A stretch of 64,000 nt of DNA, taken from the NCBI GenBank assembly GCA_022829145.1, contig CM040758.1, positions 8,044,128 through 8,108,127 on the forward strand. Reading direction: 5' to 3'. Positions within the stretch are counted from its first letter, which is position 1, and every line of letters begins with the position of its first letter. The notes beneath the pieces are model-generated. The model was not told the DNA's origin. It searched no databases and saw only the letters and a program-made list of their open reading frames with translations. The DNA comes from Albula goreensis (taxonomy: Eukaryota > Chordata > Actinopteri > Albuliformes > Albulidae). A program made the position numbers and the translations under genes. Positions 11,305 through 23,835 of this stretch are shown piece by piece.

Positions 11305-14300
11305 CTGTAGGAGGGAGTGTCATTAAGACCACTTGGTCTTGTGGAGTGTGACTGACGGGCCGGGCCGGGGGGGTTGGTGGGGGAGTCTGACAGACGCTGC
11401 GCAGAGAGGGGACTGAGGACACAGCTGAGTGTTTCTGTGACGAATAGGAGGAGAAATGGAATTCAAACAACATCTAACATTGACATAATTACACAGCTCC
11501 CTGCATCGAGGGGGCACCAAAGGGGAAAATTGGCAAGAGATTCAAAGAGAGAATCGCCAGACAGTTTAGACGAGCTGTTCTCCTGCTTCTACCAGCCTAA
11601 ACTGACAAATACCACCCCACCCCCTCCAACTCTTACACTGCGCGCACACACACACCCAATCCCTGGCTTACTTCAATCCCAAACACCCACCATTTTGGTC
11701 ATGAATCTCACTAAACTGATTTGGTTTTGACAGTTGCAATGACACACACAATGCTGTTTTCCCTGGGTGAGAGAGAGTGCTCTGTTTATATAGTGGGGAA
11801 ACGTAGTTGTGTAGTTATTTCATGAACAGAATATATATGAGCAAAAAATTGAGTGCATGTTTTTATACTGGACCAGTAAGTGTGCCTTATTTTTGTTAGT
11901 GCATTGTGTTTGGGAGCAGTGTATTACTGTTCAAAAAAATGTGCATAACTGTGGTAGAGGAAGGCCATTCCCCTGTTGTTTTAGGCCCTGTAGCACCTGT
12001 GAATATGTGAGTGAAGTAGAATGGGGGGGGCAGTTTTATAGGTGGATAGGGGAGGGTCAGGGGTCCTGAGCTCAGGGCTGCACATACCATTGCACAGCCA
12101 GCAAACTGTCTCACCCCTTACGAGGCACCGGGAGAATTCTCTGGCTAAGATTAGCAAAGCGCTGAGCACTTTAATTACTGTGTGGTCTTATTGCTGAACT
12201 ATGACCTTTTACACTGTGCACATGCTACAGCAACACAAGGAGCTTCATGGAGAACATGGAGAGAAAAGGGTTAAAACTGAATACTTTGGCATGGGAAAAA
12301 GACCACACTTGGCAAACTGCTGTATACTCTTAAGTCATTTGGCAAACTGACCACTCTTTGGGCAAAGTGGGCTGTCCTCCCCATCAAACGTTCTTGCGTC
12401 CATATATTTCAATTAAGTTTTTACTGACATGAAGATCTTAGATCACTGAAATAGGTAATGAAAGGGTGTATGAAAAATAATGATGATACACTATATGCAT
12501 AAGAATGCACTGTGATGCTAATCCTGACCGACATGCAAATGCTGTTTAGCATTAAGCTATTTAGCGCAGACAAGCACGTACTGCTGTTTGGAATTACAGT
12601 GTTTACCACGAGGCTTAGAGGCATCTTAGGCATTTTTCGACAGACCAGCTCACCCATTTGCATGTCTATGAAGTTGCGTTTGAAAAAGTGCTCTTCTGTG
12701 CACTTTTGGTATGACAGCTGAAATGCAACACCTGCCCATACCTGTATTCAAGCAGGTTGAGAATCATGATCTGATGCATACTAATATGAATTATGTGCTT
12801 CTGATTGTAATTTTGTGTAGATAATTCATCATTATGCTATATAGCATAATTATACTGCATGGAAATGCAGCAATGGTAACCTACCTCAAATAAAAAATTA
12901 AATCTATAACTCAAATTGTTTGACTATGAGATAAACCTTGTTGTCATGGTGATGTGTATGTGTGTGAAGATGGAGGTTAGCGGTGGTTAGCTGATGACAT
13001 ACACCTATGTACTCGTTGCGTTAAACAGCCTGTCCTACGCCCAGGTTCTCCTTCCAACCTCCGCCTGCACAGCTTCCATTCCCACGCATGGCACGCTCGC
13101 GTCATTGCACCATGAAAATTTCCACATGGCTTTGTGTTTCTCTCACCGTCAAGTTTATTTTTGTGTAGGTTGCATGCAGTTCTAGACGGGTAGTGTATTT
13201 TTCTTTTCTGCACATTTTTTGTTGAATGCACATTTAGTCTTTAGAGGTCAGAGGAGGGATGAGGGTCTGCAGAAGACTCACCACTTTTCAGTGGTGCTGG
13301 GACAGAGAGTCAGTGAAGAAGGAGGAAGAGAAGAGTAGTTAAACAATCGATACTGTGGAACACAGTATAACTAATGCATGTATATGTTATTACATTGTAC
13401 TAACAATTGCAAAACCTGTTTCAGCCTACAATTCAAGTGGTGGTTTTCCCTTCAGTCAAAACTTTGAGTCACAGTCACAATAGAGCAAACTAATAGATAA
13501 ATCTGTTCCCATCTTGATGTAAATGTTCAGTACAGACAGAATGTTTAGGTTCAGGTTTTACAATGGCAGGCACACTGCAACAATGTCTATGTGCACAGTA
13601 ATTACTCTCACACGCAACAGTTACACTGTATTAACCTCTCAAATTTCAATGGACTGACGCATGCATTAGGCCCTCATGTAAAGTTGGACAGAATTTACGG
13701 CTGGACCAAACAAGAACAAGCTTTTAGGTTGTTTTAAATTGTATGCAATTACTACTGCCTGAATCATTTCAGAATTCTGCTCATGGTGTTCGTGTTTCTA
13801 ACATCTGAACAACAATAATGTAAACAAACTGAATTTCATCACATCACTGAGTTGAATTTCATTCCGTTGACATAATCACAAAAACCTCTCAGAGATGCCT
13901 CCAATTATTATTTCATAGCAACGGTGAGCTCAATTAAACAAACGTGACATAAATGATGCATATACTAAACAGTGATTAATTTCACCCAGGTGGCGTTTTC
14001 CTATCCCATAATACAATGGTAGTTCTTGTGGTTGATTTGACACCCATAATGTGTCCACCAGCTGAGCATGCTTCATCACGCTGACAGAAATAGTGTACAG
14101 GAGTAGAAAGTGAATCTGAATATGATATTGATTCTGAATAATATTCGGAAGTTGGTGGTGGAACAGTGATGCAGTTGCAGCAGAGTCTGGAACACAGTGC
14201 TCCCGATAACTGAGCTGGACTCGGTTACAAGGGTTAAACCACTCAAGGTGAACCAAAACTGTAATGTTTTCCTTGGATAGACTGTTGACGCTAGTGATAG

Positions 14301-14630
14301 TCGTAGAGAGAACAGACTCCTTTCTCTTAACATTGGCAAGAACAGGGATATATTTTTTAACTACTTACTAATAAAGTGACACACACATACATATTAGTGT
14401 GTATGTGTATGAATGAGTTGACAGGCACTTATTTAGATGGTGTGACACAGCTTATATACAGTTCTCCTACAGGATGACAGATGCAATTTTACCATGTTAT
14501 TTTCATTTCTCATATAACTCTTAACTCATTCTTACTACAGTGAGCATAAAAAACTTCACTGGTGCAAACCGTTTGTCTTTGTAAACTTTCTTCAATTTTC
14601 AACTAGAACTCATTATCGTTTTACTCCTAC
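11303..14630. other. Intergenic sequence with a long palindrome
   Basis: This is mostly unique sequence without a recognisable gene. It contains the 20-bp palindrome at 12,831-12,850 and a twice-repeated TTGGCAAACTG word near 12,311 and 12,340. Open frames are short and overlap on both strands. Confidence 0.5.
12831..12850. other. Perfect 20-bp palindrome
   Basis: ATTATGCTATATAGCATAAT is identical to its reverse complement, with no spacer. It could extrude as a cruciform or be a dimeric protein site. A perfect 20-mer palindrome is expected well under once by chance in 64 kb. No flanking terminal inverted repeats of a transposon were noticed. Confidence 0.9.
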
Positions 14631-14635
14631 TGCCT

Positions 14636-14860
14636 TTCAATTGTCCCGGCGAAAGGGGGAACGATCAAACAAAAGCATTATCACTGAAGATATTGCGTTA
14701 CCGCCGACTGATTCAGAACACATTTTCCAGATGCCTTTCTCCGAAATATTAGCCTGCTGCCGCTGCGATGTTGCAGGCGAGCCGTATCTCATGTTATTAC
14801 CACTGCAGCACAGAACCCGTGATTGGACAGTTACAGTTTGATGGCCTTTTTTTTGTAAAG
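14636..14860. promoter_or_regulatory. CNE-like block
   Basis: This segment is dense in CpG compared with its AT-rich flanks, contains an ACAAAAG SOX-like core, and is open on both strands (66 and 80 codons). No domain is recognised in either frame. Open frames on both strands are more consistent with a stop-poor non-coding element than a gene. Confidence 0.25.
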
Positions 14861-15640
14861 AGACCAGGATGTGACCCATAGGCTAAGGGCCTTGATTTGA
14901 AAGCTCAGGAGAGTTGCAATACCCTGTAGGGACTTTTGAGGGTTACTAGCGAATGGTGCGGGCCCCAGACGGATTCTGTAACTAAGGCGGGGGGGGGGTG
15001 AAGAGAAGAGAATCCATCTTTTTTTGTAAGTGCCAACTGCGCAAGCATATTTACAAAGGTTTAAACCCGCTGGGACGAAAAATTCCCACTCAGAGGAGAC
15101 GCATGTAGGAGCCGGAGCAATACGTTACTGGTCTCAGACCAAACAAATCATGCTTTAGCTGCAACGCAGACGCCAGGAATAGACTTCAGGGAACAGTAAC
15201 TGGATTACCTCAAAGCCTTATAAAGTTAGGTGCTACGCTGGATGGCATTCAGAGAGCAGACTGAGAACAACACTTTGGCCTGACTGAGATATTGTTGAAT
15301 CCCACAGTTTTACCAGCCTTACTGCCACTGATTGATATGTTTCTGTGTGATATGGACAGGGGTAACAGTTATGCAGAAATACAGGGCCTGGTTAACATTT
15401 CGTTACAAACATATATATATATGAACAATTCCATTTCATTTTCCCCTCATAGTATTAATATTTTTAATATTATTATCCTGAACTCTACTTTAGATATAAT
15501 TAAAAATGAAGGAATATGTTCATGCCTTTTTATTTTTGTCTTTTTTATGCTAAAAATTATTTATTGTAACGATAATGATTAGAAAGGCAAACACATGTTG
15601 AACTAAGACACATTTGCAAAATACGTTTCTGTTTTGAGAG
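14860..15640. other. Intergenic sequence, nothing recognised
   Basis: The stretch has a nine-base G run near 14,990 and AT-rich sequence at 15,400-15,560, including a short (AT)n. No gene or repeat family is recognised. Confidence 0.55.
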
Positions 15641-16240
15641 GGACCTCAAAAAAGGATCAACATTCCCAGCTATTCCCGCTAATAGATAAACGAGGACGCC
15701 GCCGTGCATAAACAAAAAATGGGCTGAATGAAAACAAGAGTCCCCGGGAAACCTCGCGCACATACGCTCCATCTTCCCAATTATCTCAAATCACTTCCAC
15801 GCAGCGTCTGCAAGTCGGGTGTTGGAGCTCAGGGAGCAGTATTTGATGTGAGAAGGAGATGTCACTCATTTGTTAGTCAGCTCTGCTCTCTCTTTCTCTT
15901 CTCTCTCCCCTCCACCCCATCTTCTTCCTCAGCGCTCTAGGTATCTGTCACAGGGCTCATTTTGTTGCCTAATCTGCCTCTCGTTTACGGCTCCAACCCC
16001 GACAGTTTTTTTTTTTGGGAAAAAAACATTTCGGAAATGCACCCAGCACCTCATAAAAATAAGTCATCAAAGTTTCCCCTGGTGAATTGTTGAAGGTGCC
16101 TCTGAATTTCCCTTTAGGGTAGAATGAATAGCGTAGGGCGAAGCAAGCGTAGTTTTGATGGGGAAGGGGGTGTGCGGGCAAAGGTGCACAGTTCAGCGTG
16201 TTTTTTTGGGGGGCTGTCAAACATCAGCATGTGTCTTCAT
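15640..16240. promoter_or_regulatory. CNE-like block(s)
   Basis: Two high-complexity segments (about 15,640-15,860 and 16,010-16,200) flank a CT-rich stretch. They carry CpGs, a GATAAAC-type word and homopolymer T runs. No open frame shows a domain. Enhancer identity is inferred from texture. Confidence 0.25.
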
Positions 16241-16860
16241 TCAGGGAGCGTGGAATATGCATGCCTCATGTTGTAACATTTCGGAGAATACTTTCCACAT
16301 GATCTGGATATTCGTATAGGTTATAGTACGATGATGACAGGTCTCTTAAATGGAATTAAATGTTACATATCTTACCAGCATGGTGCTCCAATACAAACAT
16401 GACCCAAAGCCCTGTTTGGACAGTATTCATTTTCCTGGTTGAGATGTGATAATGCAGCTTGCCCAAACATCCATTTCAAATCAAAGTGAATAAGCTAAAT
16501 TAGAAATATTTGCATGAGCAAAGTGTCTGAATTTTGACAAAAATCTGCTGTGTTTTTGTGATCTCCTGTTTGCTGTAATGATACTACTCCTATCCAATTC
16601 ACCACCTGAGAAGTTTCACTAAACTGAATGGAAGTGCATAACTCGGTGACTTTATGTTTTGAAAGGTGAAGGTTGGTCAGATTTCTGTATTGCAGTCTCA
16701 AAACATTTGTACACTTTAAAATCTTTTCATAGACATTATATCACAACTTTTATTATATGACACACACACAAACAGTAAGTCATTATGCAATTCATATTAT
16801 TCATCTTGAGCTTTGTTAAATCCATTCGATCATCATCACAGTTGGATGTACTGTCAATCA
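16240..16860. other. Intergenic sequence, nothing recognised
   Basis: This is AT-rich sequence with a short CA run near 16,762. No gene or mobile element is recognised. Confidence 0.55.
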
Positions 16861-16869
16861 GTTATTTTC

Positions 16870-17160
16870 TCATTGCACAGCCCTCCCTGCTTGCCTCTGT
16901 CCTGATATGACCAAGTGCATTTAATTCCATGGTGATTCTTAGGAAATGTCCTTTTATCTCTGACTTCAATGACATGCAGATCAGAAAAGGGGCTCTATTA
17001 TTCGCTATTGCCACCTTTGATGAAATAAATGCCAGGGTAGCCAGGGGGGAAGCGTGTGCATCTGGCAGGTTTGGTTTCACGATACTCTTTCCAACGCTCA
17101 ATGCCTCCATCCATTATGATCCTTTAAATGACAGACCTGCTGGTCATGGGAAAGCTGAAA
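16870..17160. promoter_or_regulatory. CNE-like block
   Basis: This unique segment is open on both strands (plus 16,929-17,246 and minus 16,862-17,110) without a domain in either. It contains TTTAATTCC and GCTCTATTATTCG words resembling homeodomain sites. The stop-poor texture on both strands suggests a constrained non-coding element. Confidence 0.22.
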
Positions 17161-18267
17161 AATATGTAAAAGTACACAATGTGTCAGGCAATATACAGTA
17201 TGTGCATCGTGCTAACGTGAACACTGAGCTTTACAAAAATGCTTAAGAACATTGTTACGCTGCATCGTGCTAACATGCTCATTATACCTTACAATGAAAG
17301 AAGCTTAGACAGTGTTAGCATGTAATGAAAGGGATTCTCCTTTAAGGAAACAAAAGGCCTGTGAGTTTAACATGGGTCACATGTTGGAATCTATTTTGGA
17401 AGATAATGTTATTCTTGGATGAAAATGACATTATAAAGGATTGCCAGCAGGGATTTCCAAATGGGAGATCATGTTTAACAAATCATGATATTTTTCTGGA
17501 TGCTAAAGAGGAGTCAGGAGTTTAATAAGGGTTATATTAAGTTAAACAATAAGAAATCAAGACAATCCTTTAAATTGCAGAACTGTACCATCAAATTAGC
17601 TTATCCCATACTTAGTCCAAGTAGTCAAGCAGGCTTTGCTCTTAACATTTCTCTGCTGTTTAGAAACCTTGGGAAACCACAAGGATTAGTAACAACATAA
17701 TATGCAGACTAAACAAAAAGTGAATGATGAGAGATACAGTAAATTGAGCGTTGAAAATATTAATAAACAGGTCATGCTCTCCATTGACAGAAAATCAGAA
17801 ATCATTCCTCCTCTGGAGAAGGAATCGACCAAAGATAATCGGAAGATTATCAGAAAGGTCACCATGAATAACATGAAAATATTTGAAAGAAGATAACAAA
17901 CTTTGTCTTCATTTGTGTATGCTTATTTTGTGTCCTGAAAACATAATTCAAATCATTTTGTCAATTGTGAAATTGAGTTAAATGTCTCCAATAAATTATG
18001 TTACAGTAAGTTATTAAATTGTACTTCTATTTTTTCTGTTGTCTCTTAGCCAATTTTCCAGATTTTTTCAGAATGTTTTACGGTATTTAATAAATTACAC
18101 ATCCAGTATTTCTCCTTGGCTGTCATGCGCATTTTTCATAGCATTGAATTATTTAGAGTCTAAACTCTAGTCCCAACAGGGTTGCATGCAAACTTATTAG
18201 ACATAACGAAACATATTCATCTGAATGCATGGCTTACATGCCCATAAGGTCTTAATGTTGCCTAGGT
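17160..18267. other. AT-rich intergenic sequence with a small direct repeat
   Basis: The 14-mer TGCATCGTGCTAAC occurs at about 17,203 and again 58 bp later, followed by related GCTAACATG and GTTAGCATG words. This suggests a decayed short tandem duplication. Otherwise the stretch is AT-rich with no recognisable gene. Confidence 0.5.
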
Positions 18268-18566
18268 CTGTCGTTCTCAACTCCTGGGTGGCGACCCAGG
18301 AGTGGGTCGCAGGACTATTTTGATTGGGTCACGGAGTGTGTGGTTAAAACGGTCTTTCTACTATGTGCCCCACTTACTAAGTAATTCTACAGACTTTCAT
18401 TTGTATTTGTTTATATTGTTTTTTTACAGTGAGTGAGGCTGTTGTGTATCCTATTAGTGCACTATTTTTGTGAAATTTGAGTGGTTCAAATTTTTAAAGT
18501 TTGGGTTGCAACTTATTGGTCAATGAACAATGTGAGTCCTGAGGCTGGACCAGTTGAGATCTGCTG
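18268..18566. mobile_element. hAT-type non-autonomous DNA transposon (MITE-like)
   Basis: The left end (CTGTCGTTCTCAACT) and the inverted right end (reads CAGCAGATCTCAACT on the other strand) match the CAG..TTCTCAACT terminal repeats of hAT elements. Just inside lies the characteristic GGGTCGC-type motif, seen as GGCGACCCAGGAGTGGGTCG, with a 9-bp stem (CTCCTGGGT/ACCCAGGAG). The flanking octamers GCCTAGGT and TCCTCGAT agree at 5 of 8 positions, compatible with a decayed 8-bp target duplication. There is no transposase frame. At about 300 bp it is a typical non-autonomous copy. The family is named from recalled hAT end motifs, not from a database match. Confidence 0.65.
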
Positions 18567-19500
18567 TCCTCGATAATATCACAGGTGGCAAGAGATGGAG
18601 AGAAGCCTTCTGTGGCTCCAGGTTGATCCCCTGACAAGTTTGCCATTGACCAGTTTGTCCCAGATTGTCGTTATCCTAAATGAAGAGCTCTACCTGATGC
18701 AGGCTGAGGAGGTCACAAAAATATTTTGTTTAGTTATGTTTGTGTCTCCTTTGGCCCATATTGAGATCACCATGTGAATGTATGAACCATTATCAGTTAA
18801 TATTGTAAATACAAACATTTTTACCATTTACCTGACCACCCATTAAATGACAGAGGTGACTTTAATTAATATACCAGTGTTCGGAAAAGGTTTTTGCTGA
18901 CAACCACTTCTTGATACGTAAGAACTCTGAAGTGATGTGTCATAACTGCAAAGATATTGTGCAGTGTGATATTGTGTCTTTCTCAAGTACTTTTATTTAC
19001 ATTTAATTGGCTAGATCTAGATTTGTGTTTACAACTACATATTTCAGCTAAGTTGGGAGGTAATTGACTTTTCTGGACTAAAAGTTGTTCGCACAATCAG
19101 GCTATAATTAGCCTATCACAGGTCTTCAAAGATATCTGGACTGCTACAACCCTGCAAACGTGATCTAGAGCTGAGAGAATGCAGTTTTTTTCCCTCAGAA
19201 GATAATAAATTAAATTAAAACCATATATTTATAAAATTATTTTGTTCCTGTTCTTTCCGTGTTATAGTAAGTCTTCCCAACTCCTCCTGCTAACTCCAGA
19301 GTTATTGGTTTAGGAGGTCATGGTTGCTGCTTGGGGTGTCCGTATTAAAACACCATCTCATTCCGCTCAGCTCTTGTGCTTGGTTATCTGTGGACAGAGA
19401 TGGGGGCGTGGCTTGGCAGACTGGCCAGCCCCTCACCTGGGCCTTCAGATGCAATAAAGAGAAGAGAGATCAGCCTGACCTCATCGCCTGGGAGGCGGCC
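18567..19500. other. Intergenic sequence, nothing recognised
   Basis: This is AT-rich unique sequence with short overlapping frames only. No gene or repeat family is recognised. Confidence 0.55.
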
Positions 19501-19501
19501 A

Positions 19502-19535
19502 GACAGAAAGAGAGAGAGAGGGGGAGAGAGGGGAA
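19502..19535. repeat. (GA)n-rich purine tract
   Basis: An imperfect run of GA dinucleotides with interspersed GGG forms a polypurine stretch. The overlapping arginine/glutamate-rich frames arise from this simple sequence. Confidence 0.8.
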
Positions 19536-19699
19536 AGTGTCATTCCTCCCACACACAGATTAGCCAGGGCCATCCAGAGCAAAAGAGCACATCCCTGTTT
19601 CTCTCTCCCCTTAATTAAGTTTTCATTTTTGTTCCATGATCAACTGTTTTTGTTGGAGGTTTGAGGAAGGGTGGGCGTGTGGAGGAGGGAGGTTGCGGA

Positions 19700-19733
19700 G
19701 GGGGCGGGAGGTGGGGGCTAAGGGGAGGGGGGG
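19700..19733 (+). other. Strong G-quadruplex-prone tract
   Basis: The run GGGGG-C-GGG-AGGT-GGGGG-CTAA-GGGG-A-GGGGGGG has five G runs with loops of one to four bases. It sits in a wider G-rich zone beginning near 19,660. No transcription unit is visible nearby. Confidence 0.65.
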
Positions 19734-19739
19734 CGTGCA

Positions 19740-20505
19740 GTGAGAATAGTCATGCAAAAGATGCTTAGCTATGGGATAATCAGCTCTTAACACTATGTAG
19801 CGTTTGTCCTCTCTGAAACAGTTACAGAAATATGGTAAACGTACAGAAATGTTCCTTTTGTCCATGGCAGATAATAAGCATCTCATAAAATTCAAATGTC
19901 TAATGTAGAGTTGGATAGCTCATGCTGATTCAGTGTAATGCATCATATTAAGGATGTTTCAGTGGTCTGTGTTGGGAGCCAATCCCAGTGTAACAGCGCT
20001 TCATTCATCAAGCCCCTCGCCTGCCAAAATGGTGAGGAATATGGATCAGATATCTTAGTGTGCCGTTACCTCTGTCACACAGATGGCTGCCTGTATGTCA
20101 CACTCTCGGGTGCTGAGGTACGCCTCAACAGTCCCCTGAGCAAAAATCATATTTTATATCTGAAAATGTCTGGAACCCAAATTTTTCCATACAGAGTAAG
20201 CATATGACTATTGGAAAGGCACCATTATTATTTGAGATTAAGATAACTATATTTTACACTTGACTGCAATGAGTTACAGTTGTTCCAGACAATAACGAGA
20301 ACGAAGTATAAAGCACCCATGTTCTTTAAAGTTCTGAGATGATGCTTACTGCCAGATACAGGGCTGATGTACAGCTGTTTTGTATTAAGGGAGTGAGCAA
20401 AAAACAAATTTTCTATGATAATGAATAATGATAAAATTCACATTGTGCAAATATTCTGATTCATCTTTTCTGTAAAAATTTTGCAAAATATGCAACATAT
20501 TCATT
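19740..20505. other. Intergenic sequence, nothing recognised
   Basis: This is mixed AT-rich sequence with short open frames on both strands. No recognisable gene, RNA or mobile element. Confidence 0.55.
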
Positions 20506-20509
20506 TTGA

Positions 20510-20935
20510 TTTCCTTAACTCACTTGCCTTGACGGCCTTTCAAAACAGGACTTTGTAAGAGTAATTAAACCTGAACCCCCCTTTGGTGTGCAGCCTGAAG
20601 TTAAATTACAATAGCGGGGGTCATTGAATGTCTCCGCACACTGAGTTTTACCATTGTGCTCCTCAGTTGTCATGTAACTGAATCACAGTTTTTTTAAATA
20701 AATACTTTTCTGGTGACAAACGGATAAGCAATTATAAGCTAATTGTTTGAACTGGCAGGAAATGGGAAACGTTGGACTCCGATAATAAAGAGTGTCACCC
20801 AAGCCAATGTTTCCCCAAACCGGTATCAGCGCTGGCCTTCCAGGCCTGCTGATAAAAACACAGTGTCCCGCCAGAGTCTTACTACAGGGTTATTGACGCC
20901 GCCCTTCCAGGTCAGATATCAAAGAGTGTTGTGAG
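20510..20935. promoter_or_regulatory. CNE-like block
   Basis: This long high-complexity segment has homeodomain-like words (GTAATTAAAC, GCAATTATAAGCTAATTG) followed by a more GC-rich part. A 63-codon plus-strand frame at its end has no domain. The texture matches fish developmental enhancers, but conservation was not tested. Confidence 0.28.
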
Positions 20936-21069
20936 ATTGACAGCATTTGTAGCACAACATGATACGTGTAAACAACCAATGTGAGTTTCTACATTTCCAC
21001 TCTTATATGTAACACACCATGTGGTAATAATTTATGATAACAGGGAGTACGTTTAATTTCTGTGTCCAG

Positions 21070-21300
21070 ACCTGAAGATGATTTGCGGAGGCTCGGCTTG
21101 CAGATCAAGCCTCTCGGGTAGGAATGTTTGTAATATATATGAGGAAGGGGTATGTTTTAATCAGACACCGCTCGCTTTGAACCTTACCTCCGCATCCTTG
21201 AAAGAAGAGAGGGATGAATCGCTTCCCTTTTTATTTGAGCGAAATACAGGAGGGACGTGGCCCAGGAACCTTATCTCCTAATAGACACCTGTTATGCCAA
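21070..21300. promoter_or_regulatory. CNE-like block
   Basis: This unique segment has retained CpGs and a CCTTATCTCC (GATA-type) word. A 67-codon frame spans it without a recognisable domain. Regulatory function is inferred only from sequence texture. Confidence 0.22.
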
Positions 21301-23580
21301 CAACATCCCCCCCCTGCAATTACTTTCTTCACCTTTTCCTGTTTGTTCTGGGCCAATAATCTGTGTGAGTTGTGAAGGGTGACCTTTGGGATTCTGCGCG
21401 CATTTCCTGTTGGAATCGCTTTTATTTGAACGCGCGTGAGGGTTGCTCTCTCAGCGGTCCTAATTTACACTCAACCAAGCAGCTTATGCTGTGTGCATTG
21501 TACGTTTTTTGATGTTGAATAAGTCTTAGGTAAAGCAAAAGAGAATTGATTGTAACAAACTGACAATGAATTATATTGCCAGTGGTAGTTTATGTACTTT
21601 AGTAAATTTCCTTTGAAATTCATTGTACAACAAAAAGTTGTATTGGCAGAAATCCTAAGTTTTGGAACTCAGCCCTATTATTTCCTGGTACCTCTAAGTA
21701 GGTGAGCTGAATGTAATTAATAACACTTTGTGGGTGTCTGATGTGCAGGTTTTCTCGAGTCTGTAGTGTGGAACTCTCTTTGTTCTCCTGTTGCCTGGAC
21801 AAGCCCATCAATTAAGGGACTTTATGTGTAGCCTGCTAACCCACTTAAATAGTAGTTCACATGATCTGTCTGCTCATTAAGATTTTACCTCATGTAAAAT
21901 GTTTTTAACAGAAGTCAAGACAGCACATTGTAACTAGTTTTTGTAACTTGACTGGTGTGAATGTCTGGACAAAGTGTATAATATACTGTATATTTAGAAA
22001 TATGCTGCATTTTTCATGTGAGATGTGTATGTCACAGCCAACCTTATCTCTTGATTGCCGCCCCCACTTTATTATGAATATAAAGTGATGTCTTCTAGCT
22101 GGAAAAAATATGCTTGCTGATTTCCTCAGTTTTCCAATTCAATCTAAATTTCCCAAACGCAGCAGAGTGAACCTCCATGGTAAACGCTTGTTTTCTTTGA
22201 AACTGTGCAAACAACTGATTGATTTTTATTCGCTCTACAGTCCACCATCAGAGCTGCTGCAGACACTGTGTAGCGGCTTCAGCCACTGCAAGCCGACTGC
22301 AGGTGTCCAGACAACCAAAGGGGGCACTAGTGAGCTATGATGTGGAGGACACTCTGCATTACCTTGTTGGTCTATCAGCTGCAGTAAGTACCGTCACCAC
22401 TCAGGAGCCCATTGAATTGTTTTTGTCAGTCATGTTCCCTGTATGTTTGTTAGCTTCGTTCACATGAAATGGAGGAAACCATCGGATCTAGATCAGATAC
22501 TCAGTTCGGTCACTAGAGCCTCCTGTCATTAAAAATGAAAGAGGATGGAAGGAATGCAAGTTGACAGCCTGGCTAGTTTATAGAATCTGTGATATTACAT
22601 GTAACAGGAGCAGACATGGCGTCTGCAGTTAATAGCGACAGGGCCCCAGTAAACCGCTAACCACTGTTTGGGTTTCATGGGTCACCGGTGACCAGGCCTG
22701 ACTCCAGTTTGGAGGAAAGGATATTAATGCAAAATTAAATATATACTGCAATAATAGTATTTAATACCCTCCAGTTAATGTTCAACTAATTACACCCTCA
22801 AGAGAGTGATGTGGAAGTAAAACTGTGTCCGTGGATTTAATGAGAATTCCTCGCTTGCCATTATACGTGTGTGTGCTGTACTGACCAATCATAGGACGAT
22901 CACATGCGTATGGTTCATGGTGATAACAGCGTTGGGGGAAAGGGGCTGTTTGGTTTTATGTAAGTGTGATGCTATAGGAGACCTCCTGAGAGCTTAATGC
23001 TTTCCATAAACATCATATGTAGGCCAAGAGCAACAAGCAACACTCAACGTTTTTAGTAAGATGGATGCAGCTCTTCTCCTCACAGGAACACAGCGAGCTT
23101 CTTCAGCACCTTCAGTCTGCGTTTTACTAACCCATATTCTGTGTATGCATAATGTGCAAATGTAGTACAGTTCCCCTGTGTATGTTTGCAACAAATGGGT
23201 TTTTAAACCAAACACTGATTTTGCTGCGAACAGGAAGAGCAATGAAAAGAGGCAGGATTTTTAAATTTTTATTGTTTATGCATGTTTTCTGAAACAATTC
23301 CTTACTTTCTCAAAATTCTAAACACAAACTACAATTTTTGCAGAATTTGCACAGAGATCGTTGTGTCTCAGATTTGTGTGTTTAACATTCAAAAAGAAAC
23401 AAAAACAGACCTCTCTGGAAAGTTGCTTTCAAACATTTTATCCATATTAACCCAGTGTACAGTGCTTGCCAAGATGGAAGTTAAAATTTTTAGCCCAGTC
23501 TGTTTTGCTTTTCAGTCTAAGCCTGTTTACAACATGTATATGGTGCAGTTTCATTCGTCTAGACCTGACAGAGGCTGTAA
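21300..23580. other. Intergenic sequence, nothing recognised
   Basis: This is mostly AT-rich unique sequence. Frames of 60-110 codons overlap on different strands and lack domains. No repeat family is recognised. Confidence 0.5.
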
Positions 23581-23584
23581 TAGG

Positions 23585-23835
23585 TTAATTAAGACCGTGG
23601 ACAGGAAATAGACAGTGGAAGTTGTATAAATTGGCTTTTAATGGGGTAAAAAGCTTGTAATCATTTAAGACGACTTGCTGTGTAATTGGACTGTTTAATC
23701 TGTTTCCTTGGGTTGGTATCTCTCTGGTGCAGTGACTCGTATTGATAATCGGAACTCTCACCGTGACAGGAAGTGGAGAGTTAATTAAGCGAGAAACTAA
23801 GTGGCAAATTAATAAAGCACACACACACAGAAGTA
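23585..23835. promoter_or_regulatory. CNE-like block bounded by two TTAATTAA octamers
   Basis: TTAATTAA palindromes at 23,585-23,592 and 23,781-23,788 flank a high-complexity interval that includes GTAATTGG and TTGATAATCGG words. Such AT palindromes are typical paired homeodomain sites. An overlapping 85-codon minus-strand frame has no domain. A short (CA)n of about 12 bp follows. Confidence 0.3.
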
